From assembly GCA_020091685.1 (NCBI GenBank), contig CM034606.1, forward strand, positions 14,245,695 through 14,309,694: a stretch of 64,000 nucleotides of DNA, written 5' to 3'. This DNA comes from Lutjanus erythropterus (Eukaryota > Chordata > Actinopteri > Lutjaniformes > Lutjanidae). The notes below the pieces were generated by a model that worked only from the letters and a program-made list of their open reading frames with translations, ran no database searches and was not told where the DNA came from. Of this stretch, positions 39,510-53,274 are shown in pieces. Position numbers and translations under genes: made by a program. Position 1 is the first letter of the stretch, and each line of letters opens with the position of its first letter.

Positions 39510-42500
39510 AATTGCCAATTAGTAATAACTGTATAACCTGCATACGAGGTGCACTTGAGCATCTTAAATAAATTACATTTTTGTGTAACCTCCCTGTAAA
39601 GTGATATTTCTCTTGACGAGTGGTGCTGTCAGACAATCAGTTCTTTAGTCATTCATTTAATCAGGATCACATTCTTAATCCCTCTTCAGTGTGTTACAGC
39701 AAAACTATGCTCCAAAGACAAAAGAAAAGCAAAAACAAATTTGTCTCATAAAGTTAAGAATTCCTCTGTTTCTCTCAAAGCCCCTGTCTTGAATTTCTTA
39801 TGAGTTCTTTAGAAAGTTTTCTCAGATGCTATAATACAATCTTTCTTTCTCTCTTTCTCTCTCCCTCTGCAAAGGAATTCAAATTTTCAATCAGCTTTGA
39901 TGATAATTGTGTTTATATTCCAACAAATCTCATGATTTAACACGTAATATTTGCCTTAATTAAATGCTATGATTGAACACGGTAATTTAAATAAACACAG
40001 AGTTAGATTGATCATCGTTTTAATTGGAGCTGTCACGTATAAAGGAGAAGAACGCTGTGGATTCATTCAGTAGGTCGTAAGATAAAACCGTCACTGATTC
40101 ATTTATCTTCATTACTTTTACTACAAGAGTCTTTGTTCAGTTTACTTGAGAAGGTCGACATGCATCATTTCAATACAGTATAACTCAGTCTCCTGCACTC
40201 TTTACATATAAACCCAACTGTTTTAGTTTCCAAGTAACTGAGGTCTATTCATTTCAGTGGTCATGAATCAATATAATCTCTTTATAATTGGTTTCTGATG
40301 TTGTGAAGAATTCTCATTTTCTGATAACATCTACTCCCTGTACAGTATGAGGAGCTGGTGGAGAGTCTACTGATGCGTGTTGTACATGTTCGGTAATTAC
40401 TTACGAACATACACTCAACAAAGACTCTCTTTCCCTCATTCCCAGAACATTTGGCTTATTAATCATACTTACAGACATATAGACAATTGCTTTTCTGGAA
40501 AATGTCCTTGCAATAAGGATCATCCCCTCCAGGCTTTGAGCGTCCACATGTATTCACAGAGACCCCGCTACCTTATTAAAGCCAAGAGGCTCCTATGATG
40601 AGACTTTAATTGTTCACATTTGCTTTGAGCATATTTATATCTTTTCACAAACTATTTTAGGTAACTTTGAACATTTTTAGGCACTTTGAAAAGCAACTTC
40701 AAATACACGGTACAAAAAAAAACAACTGCACTCTCACATTTCTTCTGGTGTACTCTGGAAAAGTAATTCATGCTTGGATTCTTGAGGTTATCATCTGTTT
40801 ATTTTCAGTGCGTTTGTCAAACCTCAATGAGTTATTATTCGCATATGCGAATGTACATATGTTATTCATAGAAGCGAATGTACATACAGGATGTTTGAGA
40901 TGCATTAGTGGGCTATAGTTGCTAAATTTGGCATATGTTTATGCCATATACATGAGTTTATTTGCTTATGAATATAGCACTGTATGTATATGTATGTTTC
41001 CCTCTGTCTCATGATGCATTTGTGTTGACAGCATGCTGACAGAGACACTATGATGGATTCTCCCTCATGGTGACACTATGCAAAACTGTGTCCTAATTAC
41101 AGCCCATAAAAAATGTGGAGCAGAAAGTCCCCTAACGCAGGCAAAGCAGACCGTGGAAAGGCGTGTAAATAATTCTAGTTTTGCTGCAACCATCATCCGT
41201 CTTCATCTATCATCCGTCAGTCAATGCCAAACTACCCGTCCATTACACCCAGATCCTTTCATATTACATTCTCTAATTTCATCTGATCTCATGGCCAGAG
41301 CCCAGAGCTTATCCCAGCATGTCTTTAACCGAACGCAAGGAGACACCCTGGACACTTTGCCTGTCCATCACAACAGTAATGCAGACTGACAATCACTCAT
41401 TTGCATTCATGATAATTTAGTCTTCACCTATTTTCTATCATATGTGAAGAACTTCAAATCTTCTCATAGGAAAACATCAAATCAAGCCATGTAACTGTTT
41501 TATTGTGGCAACAGGTGACAATTATGAGATAATGCTGAATAACTGACCACCATGACTGGTCATACCTGAGTGTGGTGAATTGCTTCTGTGTAGGGATGAG
41601 GAGACTGTAACGTTCATCAAATGAATACATGAAACAAACAAAGATGCCAACATTTCCATTATGTTCTCTACATTGTTTTTCACTGTTCGTGGTTTGGTGC
41701 TCATTTAATTGTGTTATCTTGTTGCGCCTTCTTACTCTGCAATGGTGTAATCGTCCTGCTTATCTCAAACAACAAACTCCTATTTGAGTGGATGGAACAA
41801 ACATTCACTCCCATTTCTTTTTGCCACGTTTCTAAAAGTTGCGTTACATTTGTATGGAAACATAGCTAATGCTGGTGTTTAAATGTTTGCCATCTCAGTT
41901 CTGTGTGTTAAGATTTGCTTAAAAACAACAAATACAGTTTAGATTAAAATTGAAATTGTGACTCCCATAATATGTGCAAAAACTTTAATGTCCTTAAATC
42001 ACCTACAGTGGAAAGAAACTACTTTCAGCGCCTGAACTAATGCCGCCACACAGGCTACAAGGACTACAGAAAATGTAGGTGACAATTCAATGCAAGACAT
42101 GGCCGATTCCAGATTTATGAGGCACATCTAAATTCTTGTCCCAAGGTAAAGAGAGGGAAAAGTGAAAACACTATGATATTCCACACAGGTCTGATACCTG
42201 CAGGCTGGCATCTGGATGGCTTTGGGCTGAATAATACATTCAGCTGTTGGACAAAAAAATATGACTTTTTCACTTTATAGCATAATGCAATCCTGAACAA
42301 TAGGTCTGCAGTTGTGAAGCTTACTGCTTCTTATATTGCTGGGACTGGTGGTCACTTCAACTCAATTTTGAGGTTGTAGTTTGTGATTTTGTTGTATTAC
42401 ATTGCATTATATTTTGCGTGGCACGACACACACACCAGTACACACACACTGGTACTATGTCTGCCATCCTGCAATCAACTTATTGTTATTCTGACCTGAT

Positions 42501-44140
42501 CTGGCCCTTGTTGGCCCCATGTTGCTGTCCAAAAACACTCAAACAATGTCCAGCCAGTGTGTGATTGTCTGACCCCTGAGCTGTCTGTCTGTTTAATCAT
42601 TTCTCCTGGTACCCTCTTATTGTTTATTTCAGCAGCCGCAATTTTACAGAAGACTGAAGCACCAGCAACAAACTATGTGCCAGATACCCAGCAGAAAGCT
42701 TATTTTATTTATTTCCCAGGAGGTTATTAATGCTCCAGACTTTTCTGTGCCAACTAGGAGTGACAGAGATACAAGTATTTGCAGAAACTCTTTGAACCTG
42801 TGGATTCAATTCAGCTGTAACTCTCAGTCACTAAGAATAGATGTATTTACACTTAGGCCCCGATCAGGCCGAGACTCGTTCCTTTGTTCTGTGAGTTGAA
42901 ATATTTATTTTCTGGGCTTTGAAATATTTATCTTCTTTACAGTATGAGACTATGACTTGCGTTTTTATATTTTAGTGGTTGTTGGAAGCTTATTATTTAC
43001 TCGCAGACACTTCACCTACAGCTGAGTAGCCCAGAGTGTGCAGCTGATTTTTGAACCTCTGGTACTGGGTAGCTAAATAATGTAACCAGCGGTCCTGCAT
43101 ATATCATTTTTTTCTGTTTTTCAAACTTTTTTTTTGGCTAACCTAAGCATATTCTGAGAGAGGGCGAGTGTGTGAGAATGAGAAGGAAAACTAGAGAAAA
43201 GAGACAGATGGGGAAGAAGTGAGTATATATACATAGAGGTGCCAAACAGTTCCTCTCTGTCGGACAAACACTACCGAGTTTGCCAAAATTGGCTCAAATG
43301 CAAATACTGCCCAAACAATAGTCCAGGTACAGAAAAATGGAGCTGACATTGGCTCATCCTGTAGAGTGATTTGTTCTTTGCTGATGATGTTTGGAGCATT
43401 TACACACAGACTCTAGTCTGTTTAAGGTCAGAGCTGGGATATGTTGTTCATATTCTATCCATCGATATCCCTGCAGACACCAACACATCGTGGCATATTC
43501 AGGATGTTACCATGGGAACAAAACGTACTCTATGTCAGCCAGCAGTTAATGTACATTTGCCACAGTTTATTATAGTGTTTAATTGGTCTATTTGTCAAAC
43601 AAAACCAGCACATTGAGCGCGCGCTTGCTAATATTGGTCCACTAAACTATTTGATTTTCCTGTGTGCAGGATATGAGCCAGTTGAGGATATCACATAGGG
43701 GAAATTGTATTTATTGTGGTGAAAAGAATATTAATGCAAGTCAGTGTATTCTATGTAGTAGTGAGAAAGTCCCCAAACTAAGAATGACCCACTCCATCTT
43801 ATGAAATGTGAACTATAAGGTAATATTTAATATCTACGCCATAAATAGTGTATGCTTGGTGTAAGTAGTCATTTCTTTCATATACGATATAGTCAGTTGT
43901 TTTCATCATAACATCAGTGCAAGAGCTGGTAGAGATATTGCTCAAGGAAGCATGCAGCCCTTGATATTCAGGTCTTTCTTTTTAGCCGCCTCACCATCCC
44001 TCCATCCGTCTGGCTACAGCAAACACTGAAGCATTCAGCACAAATCCATTGTGCTGTTCAAATACAACGACGCTGCATCCTGTACTGGATTTGCAGTGTA
44101 GCATGTGCATTTTTGGATTTCAAACATGCTCACTATTGCA
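39510..44140. other. intergenic, candidate conserved element at 39870-40120, otherwise nothing recognised
   Basis: No exon recognised. The open frames of 60-120 codons here lack motifs. A 16-bp perfect palindrome sits at 40837-40852. The 39870-40120 stretch is AT-rich, unique-looking and full of TTAATTA-like and TGATTTA motifs. Confidence 0.4.
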
Positions 44141-44149
44141 TACATTTTC

Positions 44150-44745
44150 ATCTTACAGTGTGGGGCATTTTTATAGTTTTCATTAATGTAATAGGGACAG
44201 TACATATAGGCATTGTTACATTTACATAAAATGCAACTGAAGCAGTGTGGAGGACCTCTAGCTGTAGCTCATTTGCAGTCCTTGTTTTCCTGGTTAGGTC
44301 TTCAAGGGATAAAACACATAATAAAACACACACACATAGAGACAAACATAAAACAGACATAGACAAAACAGCCACTACAAACAGTAACTGAAACAACAAT
44401 GACTCAAAACCATGACTGAAGAGAACAATGACTGAAAACACCAATTAAAAATGAAAGGCAAAGAAAGTATGTATGTTATACAAACCCTCGCATCTCTGTT
44501 CACAGGTTTTCTTTTGTTTAACAGAGTTTCCACAGTATTGAAAGCTTCAGTTAGTGATTTTATTTCCAATGGCAGGTTATTCCAAATATGTGGGCCTTCA
44601 ACTGGAAGAGAGGACAGAGTGTCGGTCTGTGTTTTGTCCGTTTGCTGGCTCCTGCCTCCTTTGCTATTATGTTTTGAGATCAGTTGACTGGCTTGTTCTG
44701 CGGCCAGAGCATTCACACGCTTCAAAATACATTTTATAAATGAGA
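44150..44745 (-). mobile_element. probable LINE 3' remnant
   Basis: An open frame (44375-44725) encodes a segment with GPHIWNNLPLEIKSLTEAFN, close to the IWN.LP..I pattern found near the C-terminus of many non-LTR retrotransposon ORF2 proteins. It is followed (44270-44400 on the plus strand) by low-complexity CA/ACATA sequence. No reverse transcriptase catalytic motif is present, so this is at most a 5'-truncated, dead copy. Its class is uncertain. Confidence 0.4.
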
Positions 44746-44959
44746 AGTGTATAAAATTCTCAAAGCTTTATAAATTATGCTTTTTCAAAGTTTTTTACAC
44801 TGGTGCCAGTTTATTGGCTTCTGATCCAGTATTTTCAAAGCTTGTTTGTAAAATGACCCTACAAGTCATTGCTAATTAGCCTGGCCCCAGGCGATAAGAC
44901 AACAAAAAAGATGCGATAGACTCATGGCTAGGTTAGTCTCAATGATCAAAAACACTTTT

Positions 44960-45045
44960 CAAAGATGTGCATCTAAATTGAAATAATAGTGTTTGAAAAC
45001 TTTGCTTCTTGTTGAGAGTTAAATGAGAGGATTGATAACACTGTT
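44960..45045 (-). repeat. fragment of dispersed teleost repeat, inverted relative to 45430-45745
   Basis: The reverse complement carries TGTTATCAATCCTCTCATTT followed by AACTCTCAACAAGAAGC, a text common in teleost genomes. Confidence 0.4.
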
Positions 45046-45429
45046 ACGCCACCTGCAATAAATAATTTATTTGTCTATTTGGGGGCAGCGGAACCGAGCG
45101 GTGAACTTGTTGCTTATTTATGCATCCAGTCCAGAGAAATATCTGGCTCTCTGGCTGATAAATTCTCCACTCTGTTTAACTTTGTCTGTAATTTGGTGCT
45201 GAGTAGATAGTGTGCAGTGAATTTTACAGCTGCCTGCTATGAGAGCAGAGAGAGTTAATGAAAACAGTAAAATTGCAGGTCAGACAGCTAAAAAATGAAG
45301 TGAGGGGAGCTGTAGATTCAATCTCACACTGTTTTAACATTTATCTGATACGTTGTTATCATAATAATATAGATTATATCTGCTTTAAATATGGAATTGA
45401 AGCCAAGGGGTGGCTACAGGCTGAAAGCA

Positions 45430-45745
45430 TGGGGAAAGAGTTACTCAGGTTCTGCCCAACGTTCGGCTCACTGATTAACGCTGTGGATCTTGTTTGTTCA
45501 CTCTGTACTCAACTCGGTGCTTCTGCGCAGCATCTCCCTTGGTGGTCTTTGACAACAAGACTCCAGGAGGTTACTGTGTCCGGCTGCTGTTTGTTAAGAA
45601 ATAATTCCCCCTGCCTCCAGTCTTTATGTTAAGCTATGCTAATTGCCTCTCGGCTCTAGTTCTGTACTTAGCACACAGACATGAATAAGGTAATGATCTC
45701 ATCAGCTCTTGATTAGAAAGCAAATAAAAGCGGGAAGCACAGAGG
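45430..45745 (+). repeat. dispersed teleost repeat
   Basis: Contains CCCTGCCTCCAGTCTTTATG, TTAAGCTATGCTAATTGCCT, GCACACAGACATGAATAAGG and AAGCAAATAAAAGC. I recognise this order from a widespread teleost repeat. It overlaps an open frame (45258-45632) that is therefore not considered a gene. Confidence 0.5.
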
Positions 45746-48700
45746 TCTGCGCCTGCAAAACTGACAGGGATACCTACAGTGTCATAGTTTGAAGCGAGTA
45801 TTTCTATATATATATTTAATGAGTTGGGCGTGAGAACGTGTTGTTTCTTCAGCCTGGACCATGTTCAGGCATTTTCAATGCATTCTTAACCAGTGTGAAC
45901 ACCAGAGAAGAGCCCAGAAAAGACCACAATCCTCAGATGGAATTGCATCATCTGGAATTACATTTGCTCTGACGTGTCCACAGACACAAAATCTTTAACC
46001 TTGAGGGACAACAAGTCACTACCTCTCACACTACTTGTGAGTTCTTGTGACTGTTTTGCAAGCCCTGGGTCATTTTTGACTGAGCGGCTTTTGGTGAAGC
46101 AAATGTGTGTCTGAAAGTTTGGAGCAGAGAAAAACAAATTGAAGGTGTGAAAACTTAAAGTGGGATGGTCTCCAGTGGACTCAGATGACTCACTGAAAAC
46201 ATTTTAGTACAATAAAAGCACGATTACAATGTAGGTGTGATACTTGTTCTCATCTTTTTATAGCATTTTGTTTACCTCAGTCTCTGCGAGCCTGAATATT
46301 GTTCAGTTCGTCAAACTACAGTACTTGCATTGTTATGTCTTGATAAAATCCAGTCTATCAAATTAATAAGCTGACAGACTGACAGGTGACGTAACCTTAA
46401 GGCTATTTTGACAGGAAATTAGATAAAACAGGATGGTACTTCAGAAAGATAAAAGAAAGTTGTTCTTGTCTCCACGTTGATGTATCTATTAGTAGCAAAT
46501 CCTCATATTTGACGCTTGCCAGTCTGAAAATGCCTGGATTCTCATTCTGCCCGATAAGCAATGCCGAGCTTTTCCTGGGTTTGTGTGGGCATACATATGT
46601 GAGTAAAACAAAGGCAGCGAGCGACAGAGAGAAAGACAAAGAGAGAGAGCGTGGCTGAATGAAGGAAGGATCAAATGGGGAAAATATTTACAGAGAGGAG
46701 TGAGAGATAAAGGATGTCACAGGAAGGGAGAAGGGAAAGAAAACAGGAAAATGTGTTGTGGGAACCAATTATACTTGGTGTGCTTCTACCTGCTCCACCA
46801 ACGCTTAAATTGGTTGTGCAAGAGTCTTTGAGTAACTTTCATAAAAATGATCTCCTTCTTATCTCTCTGTTTAAAATTACTTTCTTTAAAAAAAAAAAAA
46901 AAAGCAAGTGAAACACTCGCACGTACTTTTAATGACCCAAGATCCCCTCTAGCTATGCAAAATAAATGACATGCATTGGGTAACATTATTTAGGCGGATT
47001 GTGACACCATTTTTTAGCTTCGTAATTACTTTCTCAGCTAATGACACACCATTGCAACATGCGTGTTTTGATTTATTCATCAACCTAGCACGGCTGTGTT
47101 GTGACACATCACTTTGCCTTGAACGCAGGGTTATCCCAGTCGTCACAGGGCCAATATCAGGAAACGCGCGACACAAACGCAATTTAACACGAGCGCACCA
47201 GAAAAATGAAAGGATGGAAACCTCAGGTGGAATGACACGGCAGTCTAGCTCCCTCTGACATCTGTTCCTGTGAAGGGAGAGCAAGGACGCCACTAACAGT
47301 TTACCCCAGATACCGCAGTCCCCTCTGGCAGCAGCATCTGTCTAATGAGGGTGCACAGTATCTCCTGTGAAGCCAGACTTAACACAGCTTTGATATCATG
47401 AGGTTTCCAAGTCTTCCAAGAAGAACCACTATGTGATGGTGATGAAAAACCTCAGATGCCAAAATGTATAAGATGTTTTATAGAGGTCATGTGTAAAACT
47501 CTAATTCTACCAACCTGTGTCCAGATGCTCCATCTCTCATTGCATTTATGAAAAGCCTGGTTGCACAGAGAACATCTTGACTACGTGCCTCTAGTCAATA
47601 TTTTGGTCTGGTTTCCAGGGCACACGTCAAACACTGGGCATATAATGAATTGGACATAATTAAAGTTTAATGTTGTGGGTTTTACTTGCCGCCATTTAGG
47701 GGCTTCAACCCGTCAATAAGCCTGGCTGGTGTGACTAACCGCTAAATGATCAAGATCTCTTAAAGGTAATCAATATTGCAACACCTCTTAATAGGCTACA
47801 CATTGCCATGGACTGAAAATCTTTTCTTTTGTTGTAATGATTGTAGCCTGTAGGCTATATCGGTGGCTCGCATCGTTTTCACATTGCAACCCCCCAGAAT
47901 AATCAGGTTGATGATCGCGAACCCCCTGACAGCCCAAGAAACTTAAACATGAAGGACACTGCTTTGACTCTCACAGACACACTCTATAAAATTTATTCTA
48001 AGGCAGATGATATCAACTGTAACGGCTGTGTAATGTAAAATCCATTCCCGGTCTAAAATATGGCCTCATTTCTTATCGTGCCCGGTGCTGGACTGAGTAG
48101 TTTTTTAAGTTTCATATTTTATGTCACTAGATGCAAATGTTTTTGTTTGTATTTTTATCTGTTCAGAACATGGTGGTTTATATGAATTGTCATTGTCATT
48201 TTTATGCTGTTTTCTAGTTTCAATATGAGTAAAGTTGCTGTTACATTTCTTGAGCCCAGCTGTATTTTATATATTTTCAAGTGCTTGTCTCTCATATTGA
48301 ATATAAGCTCTCTGGTTCTCATTCTGTGCTGTTTGCCACAATATATGATTTTATTTTCTTCTCCACAACCATCTGGTCACCATCAGAAATCAGCCCCCAG
48401 GTTGATAAGTTTTTCCCAGGATGTCAAATACTGACATTTAGGGCTGGTAAAGTGTCCTGAACACAGAAAAATTATGAGAAAATAAGAAGATACGGGAAGG
48501 TGGGGTCTATGCATTTACTTGTCTTTGATAAAATCTGCATATTTTCACTTTAAGAGTCAGTTTGGGAGCCCTGGTTCTGAGCAGTGCATCATTGAAATAA
48601 TGTCAATAAACAGCTGATTTGTGAAGCTTACAGCCATGGACAGATTATGAGACAATGGACTCCTGGACACAGACATATTAAGGGTTTTTTGTGTTTGTGC

Positions 48701-49710
48701 TTGTTTGGTCTCTTTATGGTTGTTTTTTTGTTCTCTTGTCTCTTTGTGTTTGTTTTGCATTTCTTTGAGGTTGTTTTGCAAGAGAAAAGAAATGTTGCTC
48801 TTTTCAGCCTCAAATCATTCTGTTAAGAAAAGTGAAAGATGAAATAACGTTTAATCATAATGAGATGAATTTTAATAATTTCTTCACTTGTTTCAGAAAC
48901 TACATTAAATTAATTTTAATTTCTATATTTTACTCAAAGCATTCATATAATTATTCATTTCTTTTTAGTGAAAAAAACAGCCTGATGCTCCTGAATTGTT
49001 CTGAATTATTCCAATAACGGGTCATCTTTTAATTATAGTTATTTTAGAAATAATAATGCTTTAATGGTACAGAAATTGTTGCCATATATGTATAGATCCT
49101 CTCCCTTTCCAGGTCAAGAGCAGCAGATTCCATGGTTGCTGACGTGCAAGTGGCTCTTGAAAGCCCCTCTTGTATAATAAATTGTGGATGAGTGATTTCT
49201 GGGGCTTTGCACTGAAATCCATCACACCAGTGGGGAGGGCAAGGTCACCTTCCAACTGATCGAAAACTCATTTCTTAAATAGATGAATTGTTTAAATGTA
49301 AAGATTGCAGTTGTAGAAATGTTGCATAATGCATGGCTATGCTAATATCCCAGCAAGCTCTACTGGCACTGTGGTCAGGTTAAATGGTTTGGCTAAACGT
49401 AGATGCTCTGCAATGCTTGTGCGGCAACAGAAACACAACTTCACAACCACTCAGGAAAATACCAATATCTTCTATATATACAGTAGCGTGTAACTCTTTG
49501 AATATAAATAATGTATCACAAGCATGACCCCTTGGGAGCTGAAGAGATCACTGGACACATGTATGAAAGTTTTGGTTTCAGGGTTCGACTTTAATCTGAT
49601 CTCCTCCGGTGACCCAGGCCTAAGTGATGGGACTCGAAGAACACAGGCCACATAAATCATGCATAACACATGCACATGGTCATATAAACCTGAGTGAAAT
49701 GGTTCAGTGA
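45746..49710. other. intergenic, nothing certain
   Basis: A higher-CpG, unique-looking stretch lies at 46960-47280. A decayed hAT-like element may occupy about 47860-48575 but its ends are unclear. A-run near 46888. No exon recognised. Confidence 0.4.
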
Positions 49711-49711
49711 A

Positions 49712-49746
49712 AGCAGCAGCAGCAGCAGCAGCAGCGGCGGCGGCAG
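49712..49746. repeat. (AGC)n/(GGC)n trinucleotide repeat
   Basis: About eight AGC units followed by GGC units. A minus-strand frame reads this as poly-Ala in a 107-codon ORF (49472-49795), but nothing around it supports a gene. Confidence 0.9.
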
Positions 49747-49749
49747 ATG

Positions 49750-52700
49750 AATGAGGGCTCAGGTGGATGTGGTGAAATACCCCAGCAGGATTCAAATGTG
49801 ACAGGGAGAGATATGAGGGGGAGATTCATCACAAGGGGGCCTGTCGGCGGAGGAAAAGGTTGAAAGCTGGATGGCCTTCAAGTTAGCGGGCTCATCTTCT
49901 CACCTGTCCCTTGCTCTCACATGCATAAAAAATTACAGGGAGAGGATCCCCTGTTAGAACGTCAAGGATATTCAGAAGATACAATACAAGGACAGAAGGA
50001 CATGGCAGGGCAAAGGTCCAGTGTATAAAATATTTAGGCATTTACTGGCAGAATATGGAATAAATGGAATATGATAGTCATATATTTAAGTATTTTTATT
50101 GGTGTTTAATCTAGGGTTGACTCCTAATAGTTAGCAGAAAAAGAAAAAAAAAACACATCAAACTCCATACGCCTCACCGTTAAGCCTGGCGCATTGCTGC
50201 TAATAGTGCTTTAGCTGTAGCTAGCTAATTAGCTCAATAAGCAGTCCTATTAGACTGGAAGCCCTTTCACATATGCACTGCAACTCCGCAATTATCCAGA
50301 CACCACTCAGAGGAGTTGTATGTGTGAACACAAATGTCTGCATTAGTTGGCCTGGACCCTGCCAGCTCCCTCGTCCTGAGTCTGGATGAGCCACGTGTGA
50401 ATAGAGCGGCGTCCGGAGTGCATGAGTGGGTGTCTTGATGACATTGCACAGTGTGCAGCTGCTCGCCTGTTCATCCACTTTGATGCACATCCTACTGTAA
50501 TGCATAACACTTTGTTTTCACATACTTGGAATGATATGAGAAACAATAAAAAAACAAAACATGAGCCACAGTGGAGAAGTAGTAAATCAGAAAACAGGGA
50601 AGCTGTCTGTCATTCAATGTCATTGTTGCCCCGGTTACAGATACTCAGACACACATTTTAGTTTGTTTTTATGCCGACAAATACCTCAGGCTCAAGTCCA
50701 CCTGTTAAAAAGAGAGATGCTGTCCAAATACAGATCTAAGAGGCAGGCAGACCACGAGTAGATCAGTCCTGTCAGTGGAAATGAGCACAAGACAAACTGT
50801 GCAGTTTGCCGCAGAGTATTTTCTGTTGTCTGTGGTGGACTGTCTGACCAAGACCAGTCTTTAATATCACAGATGCATCTGTGCTTTACTCTTATTGGCT
50901 CTTCATTTTCTTCGCAGTAATGTTGAGAGTAGCAGAGGATTTTGAAATCAATGCATAAAAAGCACAAATTGGTGCAGAAAAAATCACCAGCATGCAGGAA
51001 ATATGTGTCTGACACTCAAAATCTCATGGGGGAGAACCCCAAGACACCCTGCATGATTTGTGTCCCCACGCCTGGGGTCACTGGCAATGTGTCCCTTATA
51101 TTAAAATTACCGGAAAATATTTATAGCTAATTTTAAAAAAGTAACCAGCACTAACAAACAAAGCCATCAGATTTAAATCACACTATTCGTCATTTATCTG
51201 ACTTAGTTTAACAGCAACAACATTAACAATGGAACGTATCTTATATCTCGTCTTTGGTACGATTAGTCTTGTGTCTTGATCAGAGTTGTGGAAGTTTTGT
51301 CTGAACTGCAGAAGATTTTCAGATTTCAAATTCTTAAGCTTTTGAATGGCTGGTCTTTCTACTTTCTTCTATTTTAGGGCACACAGTATGTTCGTATAAG
51401 CAAATATTTTCTTTACTGCCTAACTTTTTGGCTTGTGGCTTCTCTCTCACTGTCTGCTAGTTCTGCACATTTGACCAAAAGTTATTCCCCTTGTCTTTTA
51501 TTACAATAGTTTGTAGAGACATGAGGAGGTAAAATTGTGATGGAAAAAACAAACAATAAGGTACAATATGAAAAAACAGACACAATTTTAATACAGAAAT
51601 ACATGTATATTGTTTCTGCTTTTCTATCCTTTTATTCAACTTCTGACTGCTGCCGTTTATCTTACGACCTTCTGAAGCCCCCCACCTCTATGCAGGATGC
51701 CACGTTTGTAAGAGATAGATGTCTGTCCATTAAGTGTTAAATGTCCACGTTAAAGTCAAGCCAGTCTTACTTACAGAGATCATAATAGAATCATAACAGA
51801 AGTTATTTCAGGGCACTTTTCATATAAAGCAGGTCTAGACCATACTAATAATATAAAATATACAGAGACCCAACAATTCCCACCAAGAGAAAGCACTCAA
51901 CTGAAATGTTAAGTTATATTTTTCTTTAATATAAGGTATATCTTAATGTAATGGGGAAAAAAAGCGAAAAATATATCTTCATATATTTTACTTATGATTC
52001 TTTCTTTTGTGTTTATTACAAAGTACTTATTACATTCTTTACACTATTTTTTTCACTTATTAGAACTCAGAATCGAGACAGACACTGGCTGAGAGACAGG
52101 CTGGCATCTGACGAAAGTACTGGGGACTAAAAGTGTCACATTTTCACAGTGTGAGCTGCCAGGTCACGTTACTGTGACCTTTAGATTTTTCATCAACCCC
52201 TGGCAATCGTGAGTGTAAACGAGCAGAAAATGGACAAGTGTGAACGAGGTTGCCAAAATGTCAGTTCATCTGACTGTCAGACTTTACTTTTTCGAAGATT
52301 CTTTTAAATTCCAAGTTTCTTTGAAAGATACTTACCATTGAACTTAACCATTGAAATGCCTCCAGAGAATCTCTGCCTCTTTCAAATACAGTATATACAT
52401 TCGATATAAAGCTCCATTCTGCTAATACTTTAATGATCCCCACAGGGAACTCCTCCTTTATATCTCCACCCTTTCATGGTTGGGTCAGAGGTCAGGGTCA
52501 GCTGGAGAGCAGCCTCCCTGGAGGTGGAGGTCAATATAACCATGTGTGGAAGGCAATAACTGTCCTGCTTAAGCATGCATCAGCTGAATGGCTGTTTGCC
52601 AACAGAGAGGCTTTAACCCTAACCCTACTGCCTGAATAGTAGTCTCTCTATACAACCACTATAGCACTCTACCATGCAGCTACTGAGCTTCAACAGTTAT

Positions 52701-53240
52701 GGCACACATGTGTGCTAAGATCGGATCAGCTGCTGCCTGACTGACCGCCCCTCACTCCGCTTGAGGCGTTTTGGATGGAAGTGCTCCTGGTACACCCACG
52801 CAGAGACAAAGAGGTAAGGCCCAGGGAAGGTTGTCCAGCTCCATCCATCAGAGGTGAACACCTTGGCACAGGGTCCTCCATCCTGACTTGTAGCCCCCGA
52901 GTCTCCTTTCTTGAATGTTTACAGCAACATATTTTTCTATCTGCGGAGCTGATTAGAAAGTAAAATAGCTTTAAGTGCTGCTGCGAAGCGTTAAACGTGC
53001 ACTGACAGGATTATTGTCACTTGATTTCTTCAAAGTACCAAAATAGAGATGAAATGACAACATGGTGCATGTGTTGTGTGTCAGTATAGATTCCATTATT
53101 CCACTGTGATCTCTTTGATTCAAAACATGTGAATCGCTGTTGGAGGTTTGAAACACATATTCATTAAATGTCTGTTGAGACAAATCGTCTCTGTCTGAAT
53201 GAGGTGACAAGAGACTCAAACTCCTCCATTGTTTTAGTTG
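49750..53240. other. intergenic, nothing certain
   Basis: No exon recognised. TACTTTAATGATCCCCACAG at about 52425-52445 is the start of a common teleost repeat motif (only a fragment). The rest is unique-looking. Confidence 0.4.
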
Positions 53241-53243
53241 TGG

Positions 53244-53250
53244 TATAAAA
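53244..53250 (+). promoter_or_regulatory. TATA box of a candidate plus-strand promoter
   Basis: TATAAAA, followed downstream by CpG-bearing sequence that runs to a good splice donor at 53602. A start near 53275 would be predicted. Confidence 0.35.
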
Positions 53251-53274
53251 TATCGTTCCCCGCCTTACACTGTA

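Noticed and set aside
45258..45632. 124-codon plus-strand open frame
   Set aside because: Overlaps a dispersed teleost repeat (45430-45745).
47860..48575. Possible decayed hAT element (GGGAGCCCTGGTTCTGAG near the right end)
   Set aside because: The matching left terminus and target duplication could not be found, so the call would rest on one weak end.
49472..49795. 107-codon minus-strand frame with a poly-Ala tract, reminiscent of transcription factors
   Set aside because: The poly-Ala comes from a trinucleotide microsatellite; the remainder has no DNA-binding or other domain and no splice or promoter support.
52613..52628. Telomere-like TTTAACCCTAACCC
   Set aside because: Only two units; not an interstitial telomere array.
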